From assembly GCF_002843385.1 (NCBI RefSeq), contig NZ_MVDE01000010.1:86360-150359 (forward strand): a DNA stretch of 64,000 nt, given 5' to 3'. A model generated the notes under the pieces. The model saw only the letters and a list, made by a program, of their open reading frames with translations. It had not been told where the DNA came from and did no database searches. Of this stretch, positions 36,285-45,560 are shown piece after piece. Made by a program: the position numbers and the translations under genes. This stretch comes from Labilibaculum manganireducens (lineage in GTDB: Bacteria > Bacteroidota > Bacteroidia > Bacteroidales > Marinifilaceae). Each line of letters starts with the position of its first letter. The first letter of the stretch is position 1.

Positions 36285-37319
36285 CTATTGGCTTAATTCA
36301 CCTTTCAAAGATTTATTTAAAAGGAATTTGATTTGTTCTGAATTTAAGTTTTTCCCCAACACATACATAAGTTTGGTTACCGCAGCCTCAGTAGTTATAT
36401 CTCTACCACTAACAACACCTGCATGTAATAGCTCCAGACTAGTTTCATACAAGCCCATCTCAACACTTCCAGCAGCACATTGAGTAACATTATATACGAT
36501 TATCCCCTTCTCGATTGCAGCTTTAACTGAGTCTATAAACCACTTATCTGTAGGTGCATTTCCCGCTCCATATGTTTCCATTATTACAGCTCTCAATCCT
36601 TTACTGTTAAGAATGGAGTCAACCACAGTCTTATTTATACCTGGAAATATCTTTAAGATCGCAATATTTAGATCCAAAGAGGTTGATATTTCTAGTTCTC
36701 CCACTTGACTGGGATAATGAATTGCCGAATAATTATAATTGATATGAATTCCAATCTTTGCCAGATCAGGATAATTATAAGAATGAAATGCATTAAAATG
36801 CTCTGCATTGTGCTTTGTAGTTCGATTGCCTCGAAAAAGCTTATTCTCAAACACAACACAAACTTCAGGCACCATAGCTTGTCCGTTTTGATAAGCTGCA
36901 GCAATTTCAATAGCTGTAATTAAATTCTCTTTCCCGTCTGTTCTTAATGTACCTATTGGCAATTGAGATCCGGTAAGGATAACTGGTTTCTGCAGATTAT
37001 CCAGCATAAAACTCAAGGCTGAAGCAGTGTAAGACATGGTATCCGTTCCATGCAATACAACAAAGCCATCAAATTTCTGATAATTCTCTTTTATTATTTC
37101 AACAATCTTTATCCATACCTTCGGATTTAAGTTTGATGAATCGATCAATGGCTCAAAAGCTATTGATTCCAATTTAAACCCAAATCCGTTCAATTCCGGA
37201 ACCTGTTTTAGGATATGATCAAAATCAAATGGTTTCAACGAACCTGTTTCAGGATCGTTCACCATACCAATTGTTCCTCCGGTATATATTATTAAAATAG
37301 AAGTTTGTTTCTGTTCCAT
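36285..37319 (-). CDS. ansA: Type I L-asparaginase
   Basis: 344 residues, no signal peptide, so cytoplasmic. It hydrolyses asparagine to aspartate and ammonia. The first catalytic threonine is Thr16 in IYTGGTIGMV; the second lies in VVLHGTDTMSYTASAL. The lysine/aspartate region is RTDGKENLITAIEIA. One base separates it from tatD, so the two are co-transcribed. It supplies nitrogen in the same neighbourhood as gdhA, but no direct link is shown. Confidence 0.93.
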   Translation of the reverse strand: MEQKQTSILIIYTGGTIGMVNDPETGSLKPFDFDHILKQVPELNGFGFKLESIAFEPLIDSSNLNPKVWIKIVEIIKENYQKFDGFVVLHGTDTMSYTASALSFMLDNLQKPVILTGSQLPIGTLRTDGKENLITAIEIAAAYQNGQAMVPEVCVVFENKLFRGNRTTKHNAEHFNAFHSYNYPDLAKIGIHINYNYSAIHYPSQVGELEISTSLDLNIAILKIFPGINKTVVDSILNSKGLRAVIMETYGAGNAPTDKWFIDSVKAAIEKGIIVYNVTQCAAGSVEMGLYETSLELLHAGVVSGRDITTEAAVTKLMYVLGKNLNSEQIKFLLNKSLKGELSQ

Positions 37320-37320
37320 T

Positions 37321-38097
37321 TTACTTCAATTCAATATTGAATAATTTTTCCGCATTTGCACTTGTTGTTTTGGCCACCTCATCTAAGCTAAGCTGATAAA
37401 TTTCAGAAAGCTTACTTGCAATATGAACCAAGTACGAGCTTTCGTTTCTTTTTCCCCTCTTTGGCACAGGCGCCAGATAAGGGGCATCAGTCTCCAAAAT
37501 CAGATGATCCAATCCAATAGATCCGACTGTTTTATCAAGTCCGGAATTCTTAAAGGTTACAATTCCATTAATCCCTAACAGAAATCCAAAACCAATTGCT
37601 TTTACAGCTTGCTCCGTATTTCCGGTAAAGCTGTGAAACACACCTTTTAAACTACTATTGCGGTAAGATTCCAATATTTCAAAAATCTCATCGAATGAAT
37701 CTCTGGCATGAATAACAATTGGAAGCTCTCTTTCAAGTGCCCAATTAATCTGAGTATCGAAAACAATTTGCTGTTCTTTCACAAAAGCTTTGTCCCAATA
37801 CAAATCCATACCTATTTCACCAATCGCACAATAATCTCCTTTTGCAAGCCAGGCTTTACAATTCTCCAACTCTTCCCTGTAGTTTTCTTTTACTGATGTA
37901 GGGTGAAGTCCCATCATGGGCACGCACATATCAGGAAAACGTTTCACCAATCGATTCATTTTTGGTATCGATTCCGAATCAATATTAGGAAGCAGGATTT
38001 TCCCGATATTTACTTTCCTGCAATTTGAGATGATTTCTTCAATATCATCTTTAAAATCATCTGAATATATATGAGAATGGGTATCAATCAATTTCAT
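37321..38097 (-). CDS. tatD: TatD-family hydrolase (DNase)
   Basis: 258 residues. Metal ligands His7 and His9 (DTHSHIYS), Glu in GEIGMDLYWD, His in VIHARDSFDEI and in GVFHSFTGN, and Asp in ILETDAPYLAPVP are all in place. TatD proteins are metal-dependent nucleases with 3'-5' activity on DNA. It is followed immediately by ansA. Confidence 0.92.
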   Translation of the reverse strand: MKLIDTHSHIYSDDFKDDIEEIISNCRKVNIGKILLPNIDSESIPKMNRLVKRFPDMCVPMMGLHPTSVKENYREELENCKAWLAKGDYCAIGEIGMDLYWDKAFVKEQQIVFDTQINWALERELPIVIHARDSFDEIFEILESYRNSSLKGVFHSFTGNTEQAVKAIGFGFLLGINGIVTFKNSGLDKTVGSIGLDHLILETDAPYLAPVPKRGKRNESSYLVHIASKLSEIYQLSLDEVAKTTSANAEKLFNIELK

Positions 38098-38172
38098 CTT
38101 TCACAACTTTTCTGCAAACATATACAAACAGCAGTGACTTGCCAAACTAATAATAAACGAATATCAATTAAA

Positions 38173-38195
38173 AAAAGCCGGCAAAGCCGGCTTTT
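38173..38195. terminator. Terminator between tatD and gdhA
   Basis: AAAAGCCGGC (38173-38182) / GCCGGCTTTT (38186-38195), loop AAA, with A and T runs on both sides. It stops gdhA transcription on the minus strand. Confidence 0.85.
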
Positions 38196-38217
38196 ATATA
38201 GTAGGCAATATAGTATA

Positions 38218-39552
38218 TTATACGCAGCCTTGAGCCAACATTGCTTCAGCAACTTTTACGAAACCACCAATATTAGCACCTTTAATATAGTTGATGTGTC
38301 CATTCTCTGTACCGAATTTAACACAAGTATCGTGAATATCTTTCATGATACGACCCAACTTCTCATCCACCTCTTCAGTAGACCAGTTGAAACGCATAGA
38401 GTTTTGTGACATCTCTAAACCAGACACAGCAACACCACCAGCATTAGCCGCTTTACCTGGAGCAAAAGCCATAGCATCCACTAAATAGAAAGCTGCATCT
38501 GCAGTACAACCCATGTTTGAAGTCTCAACAACATATTTACATCCGTTTGCTTCCAATAATTTAGCATCCTCTAAATTCAACTCATTTTGAATTGCACAAG
38601 GGAAAGCCAAATCAACTTTAACCTCCCAAGGTTTTTTACCAGGGAAGAATTTAGCACCAAATTTTTCAGCATAAGGAGCAACAACATCATTATTAGAAGC
38701 TCTCAAATCCAATAAGTAATCGATCTTTTCAGCATTTAAACCTTCCTGATCATATACATATCCATCAGGACCCGAAATGGTAACAACTTTAGCACCTAAC
38801 TCTACCAATTTAAGAGCAGCACCCCAAGTAACATTACCAAAACCTGAAAGAGCAACAATTTTACCATTTAAGGTTTCATTGTTTTCAGCCAACATATGCT
38901 GAGCGAAATAAACAGCTCCAAATCCAGTTGCTTCAGGACGAATTAATGATCCACCAAATTCAAGACCTTTACCAGTTAATACACCAACAAATTCGTTACG
39001 AATTCTCTTGTATTGTCCGAATAAATATCCAATTTCACGACCACCTACTCCGATATCACCGGCAGGAACATCAGTATTAGGACCGATGTGTCTGCAAAGC
39101 TCAGTCATGAAACTTTGACAAAAACGCATAATTTCGTTATCTGATCTTCCTTTTGCATTGAAATCAGAACCTCCTTTTCCACCACCCATAGGTAATGTTG
39201 TTAAAGAGTTTTTGAATGTCTGCTCAAAGCCTAAAAATTTTAATGCACTTAATGTAACCGATGGGTGAAAACGTAATCCACCTTTATAGGGTCCAATTGC
39301 ACTATTGAATTCAACACGGTATCCGCGGTTGATTTCTACTTCACCATTATCATTGATCCATGGTACACGAAACATGATTGTACGTTCCGGCTCACACATT
39401 TTATCAAGAATTTTCGCAGCTTTGTACTTAGGATTTGCATCATAAGTTTCCCAAACTGTTTCTACTACTTCTTGAACTGCCTGATGAAATTCTGCTTCTC
39501 CAGGAGTTTTGGCCTTTAGGCCTTCCATGAATTCATTAATCTTTGCTTCCAT
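38218..39552 (-). CDS. gdhA: Glutamate dehydrogenase (NADP-type hexameric)
   Basis: 444 residues. It interconverts glutamate and 2-oxoglutarate plus ammonia. The active-site lysine block is TLPMGGGKGGSDF, preceded by GPYKGGLRFHPSV. The Rossmann domain follows with ALSGFGNVTWGAA. The length and the block PERTIMFRVPWIND point to the small hexameric family, usually NADP-dependent; coenzyme choice was not verified. A canonical promoter lies upstream and a terminator downstream. Confidence 0.94.
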   Translation of the reverse strand: MEAKINEFMEGLKAKTPGEAEFHQAVQEVVETVWETYDANPKYKAAKILDKMCEPERTIMFRVPWINDNGEVEINRGYRVEFNSAIGPYKGGLRFHPSVTLSALKFLGFEQTFKNSLTTLPMGGGKGGSDFNAKGRSDNEIMRFCQSFMTELCRHIGPNTDVPAGDIGVGGREIGYLFGQYKRIRNEFVGVLTGKGLEFGGSLIRPEATGFGAVYFAQHMLAENNETLNGKIVALSGFGNVTWGAALKLVELGAKVVTISGPDGYVYDQEGLNAEKIDYLLDLRASNNDVVAPYAEKFGAKFFPGKKPWEVKVDLAFPCAIQNELNLEDAKLLEANGCKYVVETSNMGCTADAAFYLVDAMAFAPGKAANAGGVAVSGLEMSQNSMRFNWSTEEVDEKLGRIMKDIHDTCVKFGTENGHINYIKGANIGGFVKVAEAMLAQGCV

Positions 39553-39611
39553 GCCAAACTATGTTATGAAATTAAATTAGATTGTGTTGTTTTAAATATT
39601 AGTTCTTGGTT

Positions 39612-39641
39612 CAAAAGTATATATTTTTTTAAAATCGCAAA
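39612..39641 (-). promoter_or_regulatory. Putative gdhA promoter
   Basis: Minus strand: TTTG (39641-39638), 18-base spacer, TACTTTTG (39619-39612). Both boxes match the Bacteroidota consensus; the leader is about 55 bases. Confidence 0.65.
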
Positions 39642-39755
39642 TTAAATTAATATTTTTTTTACAACGTTTTCGTAAACTTTTTACAATTGATTATCAGCCA
39701 CTTACAAAACCACCCTTTCTGCTCTACAACATTTATCAAAAAAAAATGATAAAAT

Positions 39756-40871
39756 TCATGTATTCAAAGTGTAGATTTTCCCCGGAAGTGACTTTACTAT
39801 GCCTTCAAATTCCAATTTCAGAAGTAAACTTGACACTTTACTCATCGGAAATGACGTTTTCAGACTAATGCTATCTATAGGCATGTTACCTTTTTCCTTA
39901 AGTACCTGAACAAGTGACTCCTCTTCGGGAGATAGCTCAATAAATAATTTTGTCTGAACCATTTTAGGACTCTTATTCTTATTTTCCCATCCTAATATGT
40001 ATTCCAAATCGGCAACACTCTCTATAAGGTGAGCCTGATTCGTTTTTATTAGTTTATTACAACCCGTAGAACCTTTATCAGATGTTCGGCCTGGAAATGC
40101 AAAAACATCTCTGTTGTACGAATTGGCAATATCGGCAGTCACCAACGAACCTCCTTTTGATGCTGACTCAATAACAATAGTAGCATCTGCCATTCCTGCA
40201 ATGATTCTGTTCCTGCGAACGAAATTTTTAGGATCGAATTTACTTTTGGATGTGAATTCACTAATTAATGCCCCTTGGTTAACTATCTCCTCAGCATATC
40301 TTTTGTGCTGCGAAGGATATAGCATATGCAATCCGTGACCTATTGCAGCAACAGTTTTCAATTGGTTTCGCAAAGCTGCCTTATGGGCACAAATATCAAC
40401 ACCATAAGCAAGACCACTTATAATTAACGGCTTAACCTCCTTTTCGGATAAATCCTGTATCAGCTTATTGCAGATCTCCCGTCCGTAATCACTGGCATTT
40501 CTGGTTCCTACAATACTAATAGTACGTGCCACATTAAAATCAGTATTTCCTTTATAATATAGTGTGCAAGGCGAATCGGCACAATTTAAAAGCCTTTGCG
40601 GATAATCTTTCTCTAAATAGAACCTAACACGAATATGATTATCTGCAATAAACTTTAACTCTTCTTCAGCCAACTGAATCGCGTTATCCCGATCCAGCTT
40701 ATCAATAAAAGATTGTCCGATTCCCGGAATTTTTAGCAGATTTTGCTTTTTCTCCTTAAACAGCCCCTCAACACTTCCGGTATAGGCAATTACTTTCTTT
40801 GTATTAACCGGGCCTATCCCATTCAAAAAACTAATAGCTATTTTATAAATATCCTCCATATATTCATCCAA
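39756..40871 (-). CDS. dprA: DNA-processing protein DprA
   Basis: 371 residues. It loads RecA onto incoming single-stranded DNA in natural transformation. The Rossmann domain shows SIVGTRNASDYG, ISGLAYGVDICAHKAAL and the loop ASKGGSLVTADIANSY ending FAFPGRTSDKGSTGCN. The N-terminal part carries a helix-hairpin-helix (LLKIPGIGQSFIDKL), and the C-terminus a winged helix, as in the long form. ATG 40859 is an alternative start. No other competence genes are visible here. Confidence 0.93.
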   Translation of the reverse strand: MDEYMEDIYKIAISFLNGIGPVNTKKVIAYTGSVEGLFKEKKQNLLKIPGIGQSFIDKLDRDNAIQLAEEELKFIADNHIRVRFYLEKDYPQRLLNCADSPCTLYYKGNTDFNVARTISIVGTRNASDYGREICNKLIQDLSEKEVKPLIISGLAYGVDICAHKAALRNQLKTVAAIGHGLHMLYPSQHKRYAEEIVNQGALISEFTSKSKFDPKNFVRRNRIIAGMADATIVIESASKGGSLVTADIANSYNRDVFAFPGRTSDKGSTGCNKLIKTNQAHLIESVADLEYILGWENKNKSPKMVQTKLFIELSPEEESLVQVLKEKGNMPIDSISLKTSFPMSKVSSLLLKLEFEGIVKSLPGKIYTLNT

Positions 40872-40902
40872 TTAAATAAACGAGGACTAATTTACAAAAT
40901 AT

Positions 40903-41505
40903 TTATAAGGTAAAGGTTGTTCCTATTGTAAAAAATCCTGCATTTCCCCAACCTAATTCTGCAAAAATGCCGAATTGATTTGAAAAATGGTAACGGGTAC
41001 CCAGCAAAACCCCCAGATCGAAAAGCAATTCGTTATTTCTGTTGGTTCTAACAGTAGGGACATTCCCCCCATCCAATCTGGAAATTGAAGATTTTCGATT
41101 CTCCAGAGAAAGCCCTGTTTTTACACTGGCATACATTTCAATCCCATTGTCAGGTGCAATATTCATTTCGGAAAGCCAGCCATTCAACTCATAAGTTAAT
41201 ACCGTTCCAAATCGATAATAGCTATATTTTACCTCATCAAAACCCAAATTGAACTCATGCTTTTGCCCTGCATAGCCAACATAAGCGCCAATACTTAAAT
41301 CAGGCTTCCAGTTTTTCTCCAACTGAATAATGAATGATGGCGAGTTGGTTTCATCAGAACCATTAAAATTGTGATCAAACTTCCCATATTTTCCTAAAGG
41401 AATTCCAATATTAAGTCGTACATCATTTTTCTGAGCCAATATAGTAGTTGGCAATACAAGCACCACAATCAACAGTGCTAACTGACATTTAATTTTTTTA
41501 ATCAT
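40903..41505 (-). CDS. Small outer-membrane beta-barrel-like protein
   Basis: About 200 residues from ATG 41505. This start begins with a proper signal peptide (MIKKIKCQLALLIVVLVLP, cut after TTILAQ); the frame's upstream extension to 41580 does not fit. The mature part alternates polar and hydrophobic residues, with YSYYRFGTVLTYELNGW, and ends NAGFFTIGTTFTL with a terminal hydrophobic residue typical of barrels. It could be an OmpA/OmpW-like eight-stranded barrel. No specific family recognised. Confidence 0.7.
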   Translation of the reverse strand: MIKKIKCQLALLIVVLVLPTTILAQKNDVRLNIGIPLGKYGKFDHNFNGSDETNSPSFIIQLEKNWKPDLSIGAYVGYAGQKHEFNLGFDEVKYSYYRFGTVLTYELNGWLSEMNIAPDNGIEMYASVKTGLSLENRKSSISRLDGGNVPTVRTNRNNELLFDLGVLLGTRYHFSNQFGIFAELGWGNAGFFTIGTTFTL

Positions 41506-41592
41506 GTTATAATAATCTTCAATAAAGGATTTACAGAACTGATAACGCATACAAATCTGTTTTAGTACGCTCCACCGCAAAAGTAAATCTTA

Positions 41593-42081
41593 TTACTTTT
41601 TTTTGGAATTCTTTTGCAATGATTTAATCATTTCCGCCTGACTAAATTTTGTAAGAGAAGAGATACTAACTGATGGGTATTTTGCCAATCCTCTTTCTGT
41701 TTGCTGATACAAAGTAACTTCAGGCCGTAAGCCAAACAGTTTTCTTTTTAAATCGAAATGAGACAACTGACTTTTGGGAATTTCAATAGATTTGAACTTC
41801 TGATGAAAAGGGTGCAGCGGATAATATCTCAAAATTATTTTCTCTTCTGATTCCTGATAGATAATATAGTTCAAATTGAGCGATAAACTAAGTGCGATGC
41901 AGGCAAAAACGAAACCACTGATTGCTCCGAAAATTGGATAAATCGGCTTTGCCTTTAAATAAATTAAAAGAATGCTTACCGCCAGATATAAAAAGATAAA
42001 CACGTAGTAAAAAAGCTTAATCCAGGCTGCGCGATTTTGATTGTTTATGGTCATTTTGATTCTAAAATTGAATTTAATCAA
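41593..42081 (-). CDS. Membrane protein with PH-like C-terminal half, unknown function
   Basis: 162 residues; ATG 42054 is an equally good start. Two membrane spans (about 21-43 and 48-73) are followed by a soluble part of ~90 residues with strands like EKIILRYYPLHPF and LFGLRPEVTLYQQ, in the style of bacterial PH-like domains. It ends with a basic KKNSKKK-type tail. No name can be given with confidence. Confidence 0.6.
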   Translation of the reverse strand: MIKFNFRIKMTINNQNRAAWIKLFYYVFIFLYLAVSILLIYLKAKPIYPIFGAISGFVFACIALSLSLNLNYIIYQESEEKIILRYYPLHPFHQKFKSIEIPKSQLSHFDLKRKLFGLRPEVTLYQQTERGLAKYPSVSISSLTKFSQAEMIKSLQKNSKKK

Positions 42082-42272
42082 AGGTAAAAACTAAAGTGGA
42101 GTTCAGCAATGAAAATCCAGGGATCTGAAAAATAGTTTCTCATTTCAAATCATAAATGCAGTTTTTACTAATATATAATGAATATTTACTCAGACTTTTT
42201 TATTTTTACCCGGAATTATCCCACACTATATCAAGTTAGTAATTGTAGAATAATTAAGTGAGGAGGGGGTGA

Positions 42273-42290
42273 ATGTTCCACTTCTTCTGA
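42273..42290 (+). promoter_or_regulatory. Possible five-codon leader ORF (M-F-H-F-F) upstream of apt-aroA
   Basis: ATG TTC CAC TTC TTC TGA is preceded by the purine-rich GAGGAGGGGG four bases away, a Shine-Dalgarno-like site unusual for this phylum. Three Phe codons and one His codon, then a stop, resemble attenuator leader peptides. The aromatic-pathway gene aroA lies downstream, but after apt. Function is a guess. Confidence 0.3.
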
Positions 42291-42367
42291 TTTTTCGCGT
42301 CTTACAGACAGAAAAACGGAATGAAATTGGATGTTTTCGTACTCCTGGTTTGGAAAAAGAAAATAAA

Positions 42368-42898
42368 ATGGAAGTAAGACTTCAGGAAGCAAAAGATTCG
42401 ATAAGAGACGTAATTGATTTTCCTAAAACGGGAATCGTATTTAAGGATATCACAACCATGTTGAAAGATGATAAACATCTGGCAACTTTAGTTGACACTC
42501 TTTACAATCAATATAAAGACAAAGGAATAACAAAGGTTGTTGGTTTAGAAAGCCGTGGTTTTATTTTAGGAACAGTTTTAGCCTATCGTTTAGGTGCTGG
42601 TTTTGTTCCGGTAAGAAAACCTGGTAAATTGCCCTCGCCAACTTTCTCTGAGAAATATTCTTTGGAATACGGAGAAGATGAAATTTTTATCCATCAGGAT
42701 GCTTTAGATTCTGACGATGTAGTTTTGCTGCACGATGATTTATTGGCAACAGGCGGCACAGCAAAAGCTTCTATCGATTTGTTGAGTCGGTTTAATTTGA
42801 AAAATGTTTTCGTGAACTTTTTGATAGAACTTGACTTTTTGAAAGGCCGTGATAAATTGGCTACTCAATATGAAGTTGATTCTGTATTCCACTTTTAA
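42368..42898 (+). CDS. apt: Adenine phosphoribosyltransferase
   Basis: 176 residues from ATG 42368 (MEVRLQEAKDSIRDVIDFP). The frame is open ~33 codons further upstream, but the normal family start is this one. It turns adenine and PRPP into AMP. Family features are FPKTGIVFKDIT, GLESRGFILG and the PRPP-binding loop VLLHDDLLATGGTA. A 9-bp hairpin (AGGTCATC/GATGACCT) separates it from aroA. Confidence 0.95.
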   Translation: MEVRLQEAKDSIRDVIDFPKTGIVFKDITTMLKDDKHLATLVDTLYNQYKDKGITKVVGLESRGFILGTVLAYRLGAGFVPVRKPGKLPSPTFSEKYSLEYGEDEIFIHQDALDSDDVVLLHDDLLATGGTAKASIDLLSRFNLKNVFVNFLIELDFLKGRDKLATQYEVDSVFHF

Positions 42899-42919
42899 AT
42901 AAAGCATAAAAATTATCAT

Positions 42920-42954
42920 TCAGGTCATCTTAACCCAAAATGGTTTTGATGACC
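42920..42954 (+). terminator. Hairpin between apt and aroA
   Basis: CAGGTCATC and GATGACCTG form a 9-bp stem around a 16-base loop. The T-tract is weak, so it may be a partial terminator or an RNA-processing hairpin. Confidence 0.4.
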
Positions 42955-42999
42955 TGATTTGTTCTATCCCGGTATTTTACACAGACAAAACTGAGTTCG

Positions 43000-44223
43000 A
43001 TGCAATACTCCATTTCGAAAAAAAATAATTTACTGGAAGGAAGAATTGTTCTTCCCGCCTCTAAAAGCATTTCAAACCGAGTTCAAATTATTAATGCTTT
43101 GAGCTGCAATTTTGAGCCGATTAAAAATCTTTCGGATTGTGATGATTCAAAAGCAATGCAGAGCATTCTAAATTCCAACACCAATAGTTTTGATGTTGGA
43201 CATGCCGGAACAACCATGCGCTTTTTAACTGCATACCTCTCTAAAATTGTTGGCGAATGGACCTTAACCGGTTCGCACAGAATGAAGGAAAGACCCATTG
43301 GTGTTTTGGTTGATGCTCTAAACTCAATAGGCGCTCAAATTACCTATTTGGAAAAAGATGGTTATCCGCCGCTTAAAATTTTTGGATCGAACCTTACCGG
43401 TGAAGCAGTAGAGCTAAAGGGAAACACCAGCTCTCAGTACATTACTGCATTGCTTTTAATTGCGCCTACGCTTGAAAAGGGATTGCGGATTAAACTAAGC
43501 GGAAAAATCGTTTCGCGTTCGTACATCGAAATGACTCTGAATATTATGGAAGAGTTTGGTGTGAAATCGGAATTTAAAGGACAGGAAATTTTTGTGGCCA
43601 ATCAGGCTTATCAGCGAATTCCGTATGTGGTTGAGGGCGATTGGTCGGGTGCATCGTACTGGTTTGCTTTTATGGCTTTGGCCGATGAAGGAAAACTGTA
43701 TTTAGATGGATTGAGACGAAACAGTTTTCAGGGTGATTCCGGATTGGTTCCGGTTTTTGAGAAACTAGGCGTTAAAGCTCAATTCTCGAAACGGGGAATG
43801 TTCATTGAAAAGATGGCAGCCAATTGTACAAAACTAAAGTTCGATTTTAATCAGATGCCCGATTTGGCTCAGACATTTGCCGTTTGTGCCTGTTTAAAAA
43901 ACATTCCTTTCCACTTTACCGGCTTAGAGACTTTGAAGATTAAAGAAACAGACCGTATTTTTGCTCTGATCACCGAATTGGGAAAATTAGGTTACGTTCT
44001 TACCGAACCGGCCGAAGGCGAATTGGCCTGGAATGGTGAACGAAAAGCAGAGGAGGAAAATATTGCGATCGAAACTTACCACGATCATCGGATGGCCTTG
44101 GCATTTGCCCCCATCGCACTGGTTCGGCCAAATGTGGTAATTGATTCGCCCGACGTGGTGAAAAAATCGTACCCTAACTTTTGGGAACAACTAAAAGAAT
44201 TGGGTTTTGAAGTGAAGGAATAA
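43000..44223 (+). CDS. aroA: 3-phosphoshikimate 1-carboxyvinyltransferase (EPSP synthase)
   Basis: 407 residues. It joins shikimate-3-phosphate and PEP in the chorismate pathway. The motifs are HAGTTMRFLTA, the SHRMKERPIG block, DWSGASYWFA and the C-terminal LKIKETDRI plus DHRMALAFAP. The protein is a little shorter than classic AroA (~427) but complete. It is followed by a strong terminator. No other aro genes are in the window. Confidence 0.95.
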   Translation: MQYSISKKNNLLEGRIVLPASKSISNRVQIINALSCNFEPIKNLSDCDDSKAMQSILNSNTNSFDVGHAGTTMRFLTAYLSKIVGEWTLTGSHRMKERPIGVLVDALNSIGAQITYLEKDGYPPLKIFGSNLTGEAVELKGNTSSQYITALLLIAPTLEKGLRIKLSGKIVSRSYIEMTLNIMEEFGVKSEFKGQEIFVANQAYQRIPYVVEGDWSGASYWFAFMALADEGKLYLDGLRRNSFQGDSGLVPVFEKLGVKAQFSKRGMFIEKMAANCTKLKFDFNQMPDLAQTFAVCACLKNIPFHFTGLETLKIKETDRIFALITELGKLGYVLTEPAEGELAWNGERKAEEENIAIETYHDHRMALAFAPIALVRPNVVIDSPDVVKKSYPNFWEQLKELGFEVKE

Positions 44224-44240
44224 ATCCTATATGATATTAG

Positions 44241-44279
44241 AAACAACCCCGTTAAAGCTAAGCCTAACGGGGTTGTTTT
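44241..44279 (+). terminator. Terminator after aroA
   Basis: Perfect 14-bp stem AAACAACCCCGTTA (44241-44254) / TAACGGGGTTGTTT (44265-44278). Confidence 0.85.
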
Positions 44280-44334
44280 ATAAACTACAGTTATTTAAAT
44301 CTATTTGATCTAAAATAAGTCTGGCACTCTCGAT

Positions 44335-44367
44335 TTCAGTGTGGGAACCAATTATTAACCACACTGA
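44335..44367. repeat. Inverted repeat in the aroA-44691 spacer
   Basis: TCAGTGTGG (44336-44344) faces CCACACTGA (44359-44367) across 14 bases. It is not followed by a T-run. Possible protein site or decayed repeat. Confidence 0.45.
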
Positions 44368-44495
44368 GAACGACACTTAAAGTGAGCTCCTCAATATTTT
44401 AATAACCTGAACCACCTTGTTGTCTATAGCTATATCCTGATGGTCTAAAACTGCGGTAAGCACAAGTTGATCATACACTAGCTATAAAATATAAG

Positions 44496-44554
44496 TTTGA
44501 TGTACATCAAGTTTTATTTTGATGTACATGAAACTTATTTTTGATGTACATCAA
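44496..44554 (+). promoter_or_regulatory. Three-site palindromic operator-like array
   Basis: The 15-mer TTTGATGTACATCAA occurs at 44496-44510 and 44540-44554. A one-base variant (TTTGATGTACATGAA) lies at 44518-44532. The core TTGATGTACATCAA is a perfect palindrome. The spacing is exactly 22 bases in both steps, two helix turns, so three dimers would bind on the same face of the DNA. It lies 137 bases upstream of the gene at 44691, the obvious target. Confidence 0.65.
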
Positions 44555-44690
44555 AATATATTTTAACCAGTATAAAAAATTTAAAAGATAATGAAGACAA
44601 TACCGAAAAGTACTTAAGGAATGATTTACTGATAAGGATGTAACATTATTTCGAATTAGAGCGTCAAATAAAAACCAAACTGAAAAAAAC

Positions 44691-45434
44691 ATGACAAAAA
44701 AGATTTTATTTGCTCTACTCCTAATTTGCTCTCTGTATTTGCATGCAAGCGCTCAAAAAGATTCTATAACTATTTCGGGAATTGTAACTGATTTTGAAGG
44801 CAATGCCAAAGACAGTGCTTTTCTTGAAATAAAAGGTAGAAACTTTGGAAAAGAATCAATGTATGAAACCTATACCAACAGCGATGGAAGATATTCCCTG
44901 AAGGTAAAAAAGGGAAAATACCTTGCATTGGCATCGATGAAACTATGTGAGTACCCTAAATCGAATTCTCTATTATCACCGGAGGATATGCGCCTTGAAT
45001 TTTGGGCTTGGAATGTTATTGCTGAAGAAGATATGGAGTTGAACATTCATTATCACCGCCTAGAGATTTATGGAGTTACCGTTTTTAAAATAGAAGGGGC
45101 AAGCCCCGGATATACGATATATTGCAGACCCATGAGTTTATCTAAATACTTTTCCTCTCCTAAATCAGCAATAGATTATACAGATCTTTGCGCTGATCCT
45201 GATTTGCTTGATGTAAAGGTTACCATAAATGAAGTGCCGGTAAAAATTAACATGAAACAGAAAGTGAAAGAGTATATTTCAGATGGAATATGCAATGGCT
45301 ATTTATTACATGTTGATGCGCCGAAAGAATTGAGTAAAAAAGGATATGATATTTTCAGGATAGAAATGACCGATTTGGAAAATGGAGATAAAGGTGAAGC
45401 GGTTTATTTCAAAGAAAAAAACGGATACCTATAA
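44691..45434 (+). CDS. Secreted protein with CarboxypepD_reg-like domain
   Basis: 247 residues. Signal peptide MTKKILFALLLICSLYLHASAQ, then a CarboxypepD_reg beta-sandwich (ITISGIVTDFEG to TNSDGRYSLKVKKGKYLALA). The remaining ~150 residues are unfamiliar: IHYHRLEIYGVTVFKIEGAS and VTINEVPVKINMKQK suggest a beta-rich envelope protein. It stands alone on the plus strand. The array of three palindromes upstream suggests tight regulation by a specific factor. Confidence 0.7.
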   Translation: MTKKILFALLLICSLYLHASAQKDSITISGIVTDFEGNAKDSAFLEIKGRNFGKESMYETYTNSDGRYSLKVKKGKYLALASMKLCEYPKSNSLLSPEDMRLEFWAWNVIAEEDMELNIHYHRLEIYGVTVFKIEGASPGYTIYCRPMSLSKYFSSPKSAIDYTDLCADPDLLDVKVTINEVPVKINMKQKVKEYISDGICNGYLLHVDAPKELSKKGYDIFRIEMTDLENGDKGEAVYFKEKNGYL

Positions 45435-45560
45435 TTTCCTGCATGCTATCCCCTAATGATGATCAATGACACATATTGGATCAGGTTATTTTCATATTTG
45501 AACAACTTACTTACAATCTGAGAAACAAGTTTTTATTCATGAATAATAATATTTACCAGA

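Noticed and set aside
42269..42367. GTG-started longer form of Apt
   Set aside because: The extra 33 residues are not part of the family, and the normal N-terminus begins at 42368.
44496..44554. Possible CRISPR-like array
   Set aside because: Only three 15-bp palindromic units with 7-base spacers, and no cas genes; it fits an operator array better.
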